This document shows, piece after piece, positions 18,481 to 26,566 of a DNA stretch of 46,432 nucleotides. The notes under the pieces are model-generated. The model was not told the DNA's origin, made no database searches, and worked only from the letters and a program-made list of their open reading frames with translations. Within the stretch, counting starts at the first letter, position 1; every line of letters begins with the position of its first letter. Source of the stretch: an uncultured Clostridium sp. (lineage in GTDB: Bacteria; Bacillota; Clostridia; TANB77; CAG-508); contig USEI01000013.1 of NCBI GenBank assembly GCA_900553685.1, forward strand, positions 1 through 46,432. Direction: 5' to 3'. The position numbers and the translations under genes were made by a program.

Positions 18481-19008
18481 TTAGTCGATATGTTCTGTAC
18501 GCTTGTTCAAATCTGTCCACATGGTTGAAATACCTCCGCTATAAGAAACACGAATCGAATCGTGATTCTTAATAGAAGCATTCACAATATTTTGCAGTTT
18601 TTCGAGCTCATCAAAGTTTAAATTGTGCTTACCATTTAATACATAATCAAACACAAACTCGTTTTTCCTAAATTCTGCTCTTGTAATATCTGCACTAAAT
18701 TCTCTGAGTGTTTTTTGCATTTCCACGAATTCTGGATATCTTGTTAACCGTATTGAAATATTATGATTCGATACTTTCATGATGCTGTCGACCAGAACTT
18801 CTGAAATCTCATCTGCAAAAAAGATTTTATTTTTTATTGCTTCTACGAGTTCAGAAGGAATTTTATCTTCGCAATGAACGACAATAAAAGTTTCTTCATT
18901 TCTGGTTACAATTTTCGTGGAACGTGAGCAAGACAGAATTTCACATAAACATGAGTTTATTGTGTCCTGTGCCCACAGAATTATTGGACTAATAGTTTTC
19001 CGTGACAT
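18481..19008 (-). CDS. Orphan protein of unknown function, probably acquired
   Basis: A 175-residue soluble protein starting at an ATG behind a perfect AAGGAGG. I do not recognise it. It has no signal peptide or membrane segment. The N-terminal 45 residues contain three cysteines (CLCEILSC), followed by alternating strands and helices suggesting a mixed alpha/beta fold, with an Arg/Glu-rich middle (RLTRYPEF, TRAEFRKNEF). Codon use differs clearly from its neighbours: G/C-ending codons such as TCG, ACG, CGC and GTC are common and its G+C is much higher. It has its own extended -10 promoter and a GC-rich terminator. Together this suggests a transferred single-gene cassette between mfd and the SpoU gene. 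Confidence 0.75.
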   Translation of the reverse strand: MSRKTISPIILWAQDTINSCLCEILSCSRSTKIVTRNEETFIVVHCEDKIPSELVEAIKNKIFFADEISEVLVDSIMKVSNHNISIRLTRYPEFVEMQKTLREFSADITRAEFRKNEFVFDYVLNGKHNLNFDELEKLQNIVNASIKNHDSIRVSYSGGISTMWTDLNKRTEHID

Positions 19009-19045
19009 AAAAATCCTCCTTGGTATTTTTTTTTATAATATGATT

Positions 19046-19054
19046 ATTATATCA
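19046..19054 (-). promoter_or_regulatory. Extended -10 promoter for the orphan gene
   Basis: On the minus strand TGATATAAT is read from 19054 down to 19046, 38 bp before the start codon. No good -35 is seen. Confidence 0.5.
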
Positions 19055-19129
19055 TAAAATGTTGGTAAAATAAAGGTTTTTATAAAATTTACATAAAATT
19101 TCTAATAGACATTTCTATAGATTATTGTA

Positions 19130-19158
19130 TTGATATTTTTAAATAAAAAGGGTAAAAT
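19130..19158 (+). promoter_or_regulatory. Sigma-A promoter for the SpoU methylase gene
   Basis: TTGATA at 19130-19135, 17 bp, TAAAAT at 19153-19158, about 31 bp upstream of the ATG at 19189. Confidence 0.65.
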
Positions 19159-19188
19159 AAATAAAAGTTTAAATGAAAGGGTAAAAAT

Positions 19189-19977
19189 ATGACAATTACA
19201 AGTAAAGATAATGAAACAATAAAACATATAAAAAAATTGAAGGAAAAAAAATATAGAGATGAATATAATGAATTTATTATTGAAGGAATTAAAATGATAG
19301 AAGAAGCTTTGATAGAAAAAGTAAGAATAAAATCTATTATAATATGTGAAGATTGCAAAAATCAAGGAAATATACCAAATGATTTAATGTACGAAATAGC
19401 AAAATGTAATTGTATATATGTAACAGAAAAAATTTTTAGAACAATAACTGATGTTAGCAATCCACAAGGAATTATGGCAATAATTGAAAAAAATAACAAG
19501 GAAGAAGATATAGATTATAAAGCTTCAAATTTTCTAATTCTTGATAATATACAAGATCCTGGAAATATGGGAACAATTTTAAGAACAGCAGATAGTTTAA
19601 ATGTAAAGCAAATAATTGTTTCAAAGGGAAGTGCAGATATATATAACTTAAAAGTAGTAAGGTCAACTATGGGAGCTATTTTTAGAGTTAGAGTTATTGA
19701 GGTAGAAAGTATAGTAAAGATAATTAAAGAAATGAAGAAACGTAAAATAAATGTATATGCAACTGATTTATCAACAAATAAAAGTATTTATGACGTAAAT
19801 TATGAAAAATCCGCTATAATTATAGGAAATGAAGCAAATGGTGTTTCTAAAGAAGTTTTAGAAGAAGTTTCAGAAAGAATAAAAATTCCTATGATAGGGA
19901 AAACAGAAAGTTTAAATGCAGCAGTAGCAACTAGCATAATTTTATATCATGCATATAGAAGTTTAGGAAAAATTTAA
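19189..19977 (+). CDS. SpoU (SPOUT) family RNA 2'-O-ribose methyltransferase
   Basis: A 262-residue methylase with an N-terminal substrate-binding domain (L30e-like, about residues 1-95) and a C-terminal trefoil-knot SPOUT domain. The knot motifs are ILDNIQDPGNMGTILRTAD (motif 1), IIIGNEANGVSKE (motif 2) and IPMIGKTESLNAAVATSIILY (motif 3). The family methylates ribose in rRNA or tRNA using S-adenosylmethionine; closest in layout are TrmH/RlmB-like proteins such as B. subtilis YsgA. The exact target nucleotide cannot be told. It starts at an ATG behind GAAAGGG and is monocistronic. Confidence 0.92.
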   Translation: MTITSKDNETIKHIKKLKEKKYRDEYNEFIIEGIKMIEEALIEKVRIKSIIICEDCKNQGNIPNDLMYEIAKCNCIYVTEKIFRTITDVSNPQGIMAIIEKNNKEEDIDYKASNFLILDNIQDPGNMGTILRTADSLNVKQIIVSKGSADIYNLKVVRSTMGAIFRVRVIEVESIVKIIKEMKKRKINVYATDLSTNKSIYDVNYEKSAIIIGNEANGVSKEVLEEVSERIKIPMIGKTESLNAAVATSIILYHAYRSLGKI

Positions 19978-19982
19978 AAATA

Positions 19983-20036
19983 AAGGTACTGTTTTAAATA
20001 CTAGAAAAACTAGTGTTTAATTAGTACCTTCATTTT
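19983..20036. terminator. Long bidirectional terminator overlapping the end of the DUF4364 gene
   Basis: AAGGTACT (19983-19990) pairs with AGTACCTT (20023-20030), and inside it TAAATACTAG pairs with CTAGTGTTTA (one G-U), with an AAAA loop. T tracts follow on both strands. The right arm lies inside the last codons of the minus-strand DUF4364 gene, whose stop is at 20017-20019. Confidence 0.85.
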
Positions 20037-20571
20037 TTTCGCTATTAACTAAAATATCTAAAAGTTTTGGATACATTTCTGTAGCATTAGTGTTCCAATT
20101 ATCTACAATTTTTTTTGCTTGTTCACGAGAACCAGCATGTGCTTGTAAATCAAATATTGTAATATTATTTTCTATTATTTTACATCTTACTGAAAATTCT
20201 CTTTCTGTAAGTGGTGTATATTCTGCTGAAATTGAAAATTTATCTTTTACATTATCTAAATTTTCTTTAAATCTACTATCTACTTGAAGCTTTAAAATAC
20301 CTGGAATTATGTCAATAGTAAGATCAATAGCATTTTTACCTTCTTCAGTTATTTCATATATATCGGCAGTTTCTTTTTTGTAAGTAAAAATGTAATTATC
20401 TTCTAATAAATCAAGTAAAAATTGTTGAAAATAAAAGTAATTCATATCCACAATAGACGTAACAAGATCTAAAAGTTCATTATGAGATATTGGTTTATTA
20501 ACCTTACTTAAGATATATAAAAGTAATATTTTACTTTCAGCTAAAGATTGTTCATCTGAATTTAATTTCAA
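20017..20571 (-). CDS. DUF4364 family protein (winged-helix-like regulator)
   Basis: A 184-residue cytoplasmic protein starting with TTG at 20571, behind AGGAGGT. The N-terminal 75 residues look like a winged helix (SKILLLYILSKVNKPISHNEL ... YEITEEGKNAI), followed by a domain of about 100 residues. This matches DUF4364, a Clostridia-wide family usually annotated as a putative transcriptional regulator without known targets. The last codons share DNA with the terminator of the converging SpoU gene. Confidence 0.8.
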   Translation of the reverse strand: MKLNSDEQSLAESKILLLYILSKVNKPISHNELLDLVTSIVDMNYFYFQQFLLDLLEDNYIFTYKKETADIYEITEEGKNAIDLTIDIIPGILKLQVDSRFKENLDNVKDKFSISAEYTPLTEREFSVRCKIIENNITIFDLQAHAGSREQAKKIVDNWNTNATEMYPKLLDILVNSEKNEGTN

Positions 20572-20631
20572 AATTTTGACCTCCTGTAAGATTTGAAAAT
20601 TATTTTTGTCTTATTGTTAATTTATAAACTT

Positions 20632-20659
20632 ATTATATCACAGAAATACAAAAAGTAAA
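20632..20659 (-). promoter_or_regulatory. Promoter for the DUF4364 gene
   Basis: On the minus strand: TTTACT (20659-20654), 16 bp, TATAAT (20637-20632) with an upstream TGA giving an extended -10. It is 60 bp from the TTG start. Confidence 0.5.
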
Positions 20660-20667
20660 TAAATTTA

Positions 20668-20697
20668 TTGCTCAATATCAATAAAATATGATAAAAT
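20668..20697 (+). promoter_or_regulatory. Probable promoter for the kinase-like gene
   Basis: TTGCTC at 20668-20673, 18 bp, TAAAAT at 20692-20697 with TGA before it. The GTG start lies 43 bp downstream. Confidence 0.45.
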
Positions 20698-20740
20698 TAG
20701 GTAGAAAAATACTTAAATTCAAATAGAGGAAGAAATTAGA

Positions 20741-22138
20741 GTGAGTATTGAATTAGATAATGAAAATATGAGAGAAATGACTGAAAAAATCGTTTCTAAT
20801 ATGAAAAATGATGAAATTAGAAAAGAAGTAATAGATAATATTTCAGTAATGTCTATTTCTATGGATTCAAAAGATATAAAAAAAATAATAGAAGAACTAA
20901 TTAAATTTGAAGATGGAAAAAAAGCATTAAAACTTTTATGGAAAATTATAATTAATAATTCAAATAACCCAGAAAATTTAATTACTACTTTAGGTTCAGA
21001 TAATAGTGTGAAAGAAGATATGCTTAAAAATATAGAATATTTTTTCAAATTTTCTAGTATAAGAGACTCATCTATTTTAGCAAGAGAAATTGCTAAATTA
21101 GAAGGTGGAAATGAAACTATTGCAGAAAACTTCGACAAATTTATTAATAATAGTATAATAAATTTGGATGATATTATAATTCCTACTATTCAAACAGAAA
21201 CAGGAAGAGAAATTGTAAAAAGACAATTTGAAAGTTTGAAAGATAGAATTTTAAAAAATCATTATGTTTCAGGAGTACAAAGTTTTTTTAGAGTTATAAA
21301 AGCTTTAGAAAATGTTAAAGGATTTGAAGAAATATATGAGGATTATGGATATTGGGCAAAACTTTATGATGATATAGATATTTTAGGAAAAAATAAAAGT
21401 TCTAGTAAAATAGTAGTAGGTAATGTAATATCTTATGATACAGAGGATATGGAGGAATTATTTGGAGAGAAAATAAAACCAGGAACTATTTTAACAATGG
21501 AAGATATCATTGGAATGGATGCCAAAAATCAGGAATTTACTAATATTTTATATTCTAAAGATAGAGCTGAAAAAAGAGCTGTTTTAGAAACTGTTGCGAA
21601 TGGAAATAGGTATAGTTTTAAATCAGCAGGAACATCAAGCTTAACAATAGTTGCTGGAGATCAAGTGGCAAAAATTGGAAGTAAAAAAAGAAAATTTGAA
21701 ATACCGTATCATCCGAGATTAATGATGCCATATTTTAGAAAAAGATATGAAGATGATTCAACATTAGAAATTTATAATTTAGGAAATACCGAATCTGTTA
21801 AAATTACAGATGAAAGTTTACTAGAAATATATAAAGAATTAGAAAAAGCTGGAATAATTTGGACAGACGCGCATAAAGAAAATATAGTAGAATTACTTAG
21901 TGATAATATTTTACCAGATTTTATAAAAAGTGAAGATTTTAATTTATTTGGATTTTTAGAAGATGAAAGATTCCCAACAATAAAACATAGACCTTTAAAA
22001 AAAGGTGATTTAGTAGTTTGTGATTTGGATATGTTATATTTAAAAGATGATCCAGATATACAAATAGGATTACAAGATGATGTTATTTTACAATATCAAA
22101 AATCAAAAACTAAGGAAGCAGAAGCTAAAGAAGTTTAA
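20741..22138 (+). CDS. Unrecognised protein with a protein-kinase-like C-terminal half
   Basis: A 465-residue soluble protein starting with GTG behind AGAGGA at 20725-20730. Residues 1-230 are helical, with no family I can name. Residues about 290-440 have kinase-fold features in the right order: a Gly/Ser-containing strand pair (SAGTSSLTIVAGD), a strand VAKIG with Lys311 in the place of the ATP-binding lysine, a hinge-like LEIYNLGN, then WTDAHKENIVEL, whose spacing equals the HRDLKPEN catalytic loop (Asp376, Asn381), and VVCDLDMLYL with Asp428 like a DFG aspartate. The gap between the last two is about 50 residues, longer than usual, and there is no HRD or DFG sequence as such. Kinase activity is inference. 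It stands between DUF4364 and pepF. Confidence 0.7.
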   Translation: MSIELDNENMREMTEKIVSNMKNDEIRKEVIDNISVMSISMDSKDIKKIIEELIKFEDGKKALKLLWKIIINNSNNPENLITTLGSDNSVKEDMLKNIEYFFKFSSIRDSSILAREIAKLEGGNETIAENFDKFINNSIINLDDIIIPTIQTETGREIVKRQFESLKDRILKNHYVSGVQSFFRVIKALENVKGFEEIYEDYGYWAKLYDDIDILGKNKSSSKIVVGNVISYDTEDMEELFGEKIKPGTILTMEDIIGMDAKNQEFTNILYSKDRAEKRAVLETVANGNRYSFKSAGTSSLTIVAGDQVAKIGSKKRKFEIPYHPRLMMPYFRKRYEDDSTLEIYNLGNTESVKITDESLLEIYKELEKAGIIWTDAHKENIVELLSDNILPDFIKSEDFNLFGFLEDERFPTIKHRPLKKGDLVVCDLDMLYLKDDPDIQIGLQDDVILQYQKSKTKEAEAKEV

Positions 22139-22170
22139 CTAAAAAAATAGATTAATTTATAATAGATAGG

Positions 22171-22216
22171 AAAGGAGAATATAATTAAATTTTATTTAAT
22201 TATAAAAAAGAAAATG
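22171..22216 (+). promoter_or_regulatory. Hairpin-bridged ribosome binding site of pepF
   Basis: AAAGGAG at 22171-22177 is 36 nt from the ATG at 22214. Between them lies a perfect 10-bp stem with a 3-nt loop: ATAATTAAAT at 22181-22190 and its complement at 22194-22203. Folding removes 23 nt, leaving about 13 nt between the Shine-Dalgarno and the ATG. No in-frame ATG, GTG or TTG closer to the site was found. Confidence 0.6.
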
Positions 22217-23974
22217 GATAAATTAAGTTGGAATTTAGAAGATATTTTTAAAAATGAAGAGGAATTAGAAATAGCTATAAATAATTTAAAAGAAATTTTT
22301 CAAAAAGTTAAAAGTACAAAAGGAAAACTTGCTGAAAGTAGTGACCAGATATATAAATGCTATAAGAATCTTGAAGATGGACTAGCTTTACATGAAAAAG
22401 TATATGCTTATGCAATGTTTAAATATCATCAAAATCTAGGAAATCAAGAAGCAATTAAATTATTTAAGAGAATTGAAGCATTAACTGCTGAACTTTCAAA
22501 AATAGAAAGTTTTGTTTCACCAGAAGTAAGTCAAATACCTATAGAAATTTTAGAAAAATATTTGAAAGAAGAAAGAATGAAACCTTATGAGAAAACAATC
22601 AGAGATATCATAAAAGAAAAATCACATATTTTAAGTAAAGATGTTGAGGAGGCATTAGCAAGTTATTCAGAAGTATTTTCAGTATCAGATAATGCTTTTG
22701 ATGTTTTCACAAATTCAGAATTTGATTATAATGATGTAATAGATGAAAATGGAAATATTTTAAAAATGAGTGAAGCATTATATGGAAAATATATGTCAAT
22801 GAAAGATAGAACTTTAAGGAAAAATGCTTATTCAGAAATTTGTTCAATATATAAAAAATATATAAATACACTTTCAGAATTATATTTGTCAAGAGTAAAA
22901 TATTCATGTATTACAGCAAAACTTAGAGGATATAAATCATCTTTAGATTCTGCAACAAATAAAGATGATTCAAATTTAAAAGTTTATGAAACATTACTAA
23001 ATTCAGTAAATAAAAATATGAACTTAGTTTATGAGCATTTAAATTTGAAAAAGAAAATGTTAAATTTAGATGAAATGCATTTATATGATATATATTATAA
23101 TCCTTTACAAGAAAATGATGAAAATATCGAATATGAAGAAGCTAAAGAACTTGTGCTTAAAGCATTAAGTGTTATGGGAGATGAATATGTTCAAAAAGTA
23201 AGTTATGGATTTGAGCATAATTGGGTAGATGTATATGAAAAAGAAAATAAAATGACAGGTGGATATAATATGGGAGTTTATGGAGTACACCCATTTATAT
23301 TATTAAACTACATGAATACTATGAGAGATGTTTCAACTATTGCTCATGAATTTGGTCATGCAATGCATAGTTATTATGCAAATAGCAAACAAAATTATTT
23401 GAATTCTAATTATACAATAATGGTTGCAGAAGTTGCATCAACAGTTAATGAAATTTTATTTGCAAATTATTTAATAAATAATGAAAAAGATATAAATAAG
23501 AAAAAAATGTTAATAAATGAACAATTAGATTTGATAAGATCTACTTTAATAGTACAAACACAGTTTTCAGAATTTGAAAAAAATGTTCATGAAAAAATTG
23601 AAAATGGTGAAGCTTTAAATTCAGAAAACTTAAGTAATATATATCAAAATTTGTTAGAAAAATATTATGGAGATACAACTGTTATAGATGAAAATTCGAA
23701 ATATACTTGGTCAAGAATACCACATTTTTATAGATGTTTTTATGTTTATAAATATGCAACTGGAATAACTTCAGCAATAGTAATTGCAAATAAAATATTG
23801 TCTGGAGAAAAAGGGTATGTAGAAAAATATTTAAATATGTTAAGTTTAGGAGGTTCAAAAGATTCTTTAAGTTTATTAAAAATGGTAGATGTTGATTTAG
23901 AAAAAGAAGAAACTTATGAACAAGCATTTAAATATTTCGAGAAAAACTTAAAAGAATTAAAAAGTTTAATTTAA
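22214..23974 (+). CDS. pepF: Oligoendopeptidase F (M3 family metallopeptidase)
   Basis: A 586-residue cytoplasmic zinc peptidase, normal length for the M3B family, which cleaves short oligopeptides. The zinc motif HEFGHAMHSYY is visible near residue 379, with the downstream glutamate in MVAEVASTVNEI. The C-terminal SRIPHFYRCFYVYKYATG is also characteristic. The start codon sits unusually far from the only ribosome binding site, with a perfect hairpin in between. Confidence 0.95.
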   Translation: MDKLSWNLEDIFKNEEELEIAINNLKEIFQKVKSTKGKLAESSDQIYKCYKNLEDGLALHEKVYAYAMFKYHQNLGNQEAIKLFKRIEALTAELSKIESFVSPEVSQIPIEILEKYLKEERMKPYEKTIRDIIKEKSHILSKDVEEALASYSEVFSVSDNAFDVFTNSEFDYNDVIDENGNILKMSEALYGKYMSMKDRTLRKNAYSEICSIYKKYINTLSELYLSRVKYSCITAKLRGYKSSLDSATNKDDSNLKVYETLLNSVNKNMNLVYEHLNLKKKMLNLDEMHLYDIYYNPLQENDENIEYEEAKELVLKALSVMGDEYVQKVSYGFEHNWVDVYEKENKMTGGYNMGVYGVHPFILLNYMNTMRDVSTIAHEFGHAMHSYYANSKQNYLNSNYTIMVAEVASTVNEILFANYLINNEKDINKKKMLINEQLDLIRSTLIVQTQFSEFEKNVHEKIENGEALNSENLSNIYQNLLEKYYGDTTVIDENSKYTWSRIPHFYRCFYVYKYATGITSAIVIANKILSGEKGYVEKYLNMLSLGGSKDSLSLLKMVDVDLEKEETYEQAFKYFEKNLKELKSLI

Positions 23975-24023
23975 TAAGAAAATTCACACAAAAAACATAA
24001 TAATATTATATAAAGATATTAAT

Positions 24024-24052
24024 TTGATAAATAAACTAATAAAAAGTATTTT
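24024..24052 (+). promoter_or_regulatory. Possible promoter for the two-component operon
   Basis: TTGATA at 24024-24029, 17 bp, TATTTT at 24047-24052, about 80 bp before the response regulator. The -10 is weak. Confidence 0.35.
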
Positions 24053-24132
24053 TTAAAACAGTTTTATTTAATATAAAATATCAAAAAGTTAGGAAAATTA
24101 AAGAGAGCATCATAAAATATAGGAGGTAATCT

Positions 24133-24813
24133 ATGAGTGATATAACAGTTTTAGTAGTAGATGATGAATCAAGAATGAGAAAATTAATCAAAGATTTTTT
24201 AATACAAAAGAACTATAACATATTAGAAGCAGAAGATGGAGAAAGGGCTTTATCAGTATATCAAGAAAATAAAGAAAAAATAAGTTTAATTTTATTAGAT
24301 GTTATGATGCCAAAACTTGATGGTTGGTCTGTACTTCGTCAAATACGTCAAGAAAATAAAAATTTACCAATAGTTATGCTTACAGCAAGAGCTGAAGAAA
24401 ACGATGAATTATTTGGATTTGAGCTTGGTGTTGACGAGTACATAACAAAACCATTTAGTCCTAAAATTTTAGTTGCAAGAGTAGAAGCAATTTTAAAAAG
24501 GAGCAGACCAGAGGAAAAAGAATTAAAAAGTTATGATGGTATAGTAATAGATAATGAAGGAAGGACAGTAAAAGTAGATGGAAAACAGATTGAATTAAGT
24601 TTTAGAGAATATGAGCTTTTAAAATATCTATTAGATAATGAGAATATTGCTTTGTCAAGAGATAAAATTTTAAATACAGTATGGAATTATGATTATTATG
24701 GAGATTCTAGAACTATTGATAGTCATATAAAGAAAATAAGACACAAATTAGGAAAAAAAGGAAAACATATACAAACAATTAGAGGAATTGGTTATAAATT
24801 TGAAATAAAATAG
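24133..24813 (+). CDS. OmpR/PhoB family response regulator
   Basis: A 226-residue two-domain regulator. The receiver has the acidic pair Asp10/Asp11, phospho-acceptor Asp56 (LILLDVMMPK), a Thr in MLTARA and Lys106 (YITKPF). The C-terminal winged helix has the OmpR recognition region (SRDKILNTVWNYDYYGDSRTIDSH) and ends in IRGIGYKFE. Start ATG behind AGGAGG. The kinase gene follows after 10 bp, so the two form one operon. Targets are unknown; the downstream sortase/surface protein genes are the nearest candidates. Confidence 0.95.
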   Translation: MSDITVLVVDDESRMRKLIKDFLIQKNYNILEAEDGERALSVYQENKEKISLILLDVMMPKLDGWSVLRQIRQENKNLPIVMLTARAEENDELFGFELGVDEYITKPFSPKILVARVEAILKRSRPEEKELKSYDGIVIDNEGRTVKVDGKQIELSFREYELLKYLLDNENIALSRDKILNTVWNYDYYGDSRTIDSHIKKIRHKLGKKGKHIQTIRGIGYKFEIK

Positions 24814-24823
24814 GAGAAAAGTT

Positions 24824-26335
24824 GTGTTAAAAAAGGTTTTTAAGTCTGTTCGTGCAAAATTATTTTTAACTTTATGTGTAGTTATCCTTATGTTAATAGG
24901 TTTTTTCATTATAATTAATAATGCTGTTTTAGAAGCTTTATATTATTATAGTAAGAAAGAAAGTACATTAGAAACATATAATTACATAAACGAAAATTTA
25001 TCTAAAATTTTAGAAGAAGAAAAAGAAAAATATGAATTAGAATTAGAAAAAATAGCTATAAATAATAATTTTGAAATTTTGATTATTGGTACTGATAATA
25101 ATTTAGTTTATTCTACTAATAAAAATTTTGTTGAAGATTTTGGAGAAATTAATGAAATAAAATATGAAGTAAAATATAGTATATTTAATAAATCTGAGAT
25201 TCTATATTCTAAAGAAAATATTACAATAAGAAGGATAAAAGATAAGAAAAATGGAATTCCATATATATTACTAGATGGAAAATTAGATAGTGGTGATAAA
25301 ATATATATAAGATTGCCAATCACTCCAATTCAAGATAGTGTTAATATTTCAAATAGATTTATTTACATCATAGGTATTGCAACAATAGTTTTGGGGGCAA
25401 TTGCAATTACTTTTATTACAGAAAGATTTACTAAACCAATAGAAGAATTGAACGATATAGCAAATGAAATGAGTAACTTGAATTTTAAAAGAAAATATAG
25501 AATTAATGATAGTGAAGATGAAATTGATGAATTAGGAAAAAGTATAAATACTTTATCAGATAAATTAGAAGAGACTATTAATCAACTAAAAGTTAATAAT
25601 AGTGAACTTGAAAAAGATATTGAAGAAAAATCTAAAATAGATGAAATGAGAAAACAATTTATTTCTGATGTATCACACGAATTAAAGACTCCAATAGCTT
25701 TAATTCAAGGCTATGCAGAAGGGCTAGTTGAAAATGTAAATACAGATGAAGAAAATAGAAAATTCTATTCAGAAGTTATTTTAGATGAAGCCAATAAAAT
25801 GGATAAATTAGTAAAAAGATTACTAGAGCTTATGAAGTTAGAATATGAAGATAGAAAATTTAATGATGCAAAATTTGATATAGTAGAGCTTATTAATGAA
25901 GTTGTAAAAAATTCTAAAGTTGTTCTAAATGAAAATAATATAGAAGTTGAATTTAAAGAGAAACAACCTATTTTTGTATATGCAGATGATTTTTATATAG
26001 AACAAGTAGTTACAAATTATTTTACTAATGCAATTAAAAATATAAGTGAAATAAATGGAAATAAGAAAATAAGGATAGCAATAAAAAAGGGAAAAGAGAT
26101 TGGAAAATTAAGGGTTACAGTATTTAATACAGGAAAAAATATAGATCAAGAAAATATAAATAGAATATGGACAAGATTTTATAAAGTAGATGAATCAAGA
26201 AATCGTTCAAAAGGTGGAACAGGTATTGGACTTGCACTTGTAAAAGCAATCATGACAAAATATAAAAGCAATTATGGTGTAACAAATAAAAAAGATGGAG
26301 TGGAATTTTATTTTGAAATTCCAGAAGCAAAATGA
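24824..26335 (+). CDS. Membrane-bound sensor histidine kinase
   Basis: A 503-residue kinase with helix 1 at about residues 11-34, an extracytoplasmic sensor of about 145 residues, helix 2 near 181-204, a HAMP domain, a coiled linker, and HisKA with His285 in VSHELKTP. The HATPase domain has the N box (NYFTNAIKN) and G box (GTGIGLALVKAI). It starts with GTG behind AGGAG. All catalytic boxes are intact. The sensor region has no motif I can link to a ligand. Confidence 0.94.
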   Translation: MLKKVFKSVRAKLFLTLCVVILMLIGFFIIINNAVLEALYYYSKKESTLETYNYINENLSKILEEEKEKYELELEKIAINNNFEILIIGTDNNLVYSTNKNFVEDFGEINEIKYEVKYSIFNKSEILYSKENITIRRIKDKKNGIPYILLDGKLDSGDKIYIRLPITPIQDSVNISNRFIYIIGIATIVLGAIAITFITERFTKPIEELNDIANEMSNLNFKRKYRINDSEDEIDELGKSINTLSDKLEETINQLKVNNSELEKDIEEKSKIDEMRKQFISDVSHELKTPIALIQGYAEGLVENVNTDEENRKFYSEVILDEANKMDKLVKRLLELMKLEYEDRKFNDAKFDIVELINEVVKNSKVVLNENNIEVEFKEKQPIFVYADDFYIEQVVTNYFTNAIKNISEINGNKKIRIAIKKGKEIGKLRVTVFNTGKNIDQENINRIWTRFYKVDESRNRSKGGTGIGLALVKAIMTKYKSNYGVTNKKDGVEFYFEIPEAK

Positions 26336-26343
26336 TAAATGAG

Positions 26344-26396
26344 AAAGACTAAATATATCTTTGTTAAAACAAAGATATAAAAATAGTCTTTTTTTT
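26344..26396 (+). terminator. Two-tier terminator after the histidine kinase
   Basis: An outer stem AAAGACTA/TAGTCTTT (26344-26351 and 26384-26391) encloses an inner ATATCTTTG/CAAAGATAT stem, followed by a run of eight or more T. Confidence 0.88.
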
Positions 26397-26450
26397 ATAT
26401 ATAATATAGTAAAGTTTTAGCTAATAATTTTATAAATTTTAAAAAAAAGC

Positions 26451-26482
26451 TTTACAAATGTAAAAAAACGTAGTAATATAAT
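26451..26482 (+). promoter_or_regulatory. Putative promoter/operator upstream of the sortase gene
   Basis: TTTACA-AA-TGTAAA (26451-26464) is a 6-2-6 inverted repeat, and a perfect TATAAT follows at 26477-26482. The TTTACA half could act as a -35, but the spacing is 20 bp, so the promoter is probably non-optimal and may need an activator. The adjacent response regulator is an obvious candidate (inference). Confidence 0.4.
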
Positions 26483-26566
26483 ACAAATTTATTTCAATAA
26501 ATTTTATTTTCGTAGGTCATTTTCTAGACCAAAAAAATCACAATTTTAAATTTAATATGAAAAGAG

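Noticed and set aside
20719..21138. 139-codon minus-strand open frame over the kinase-like gene
   Set aside because: Antisense to a charged helical coding region; no ribosome binding site or promoter.
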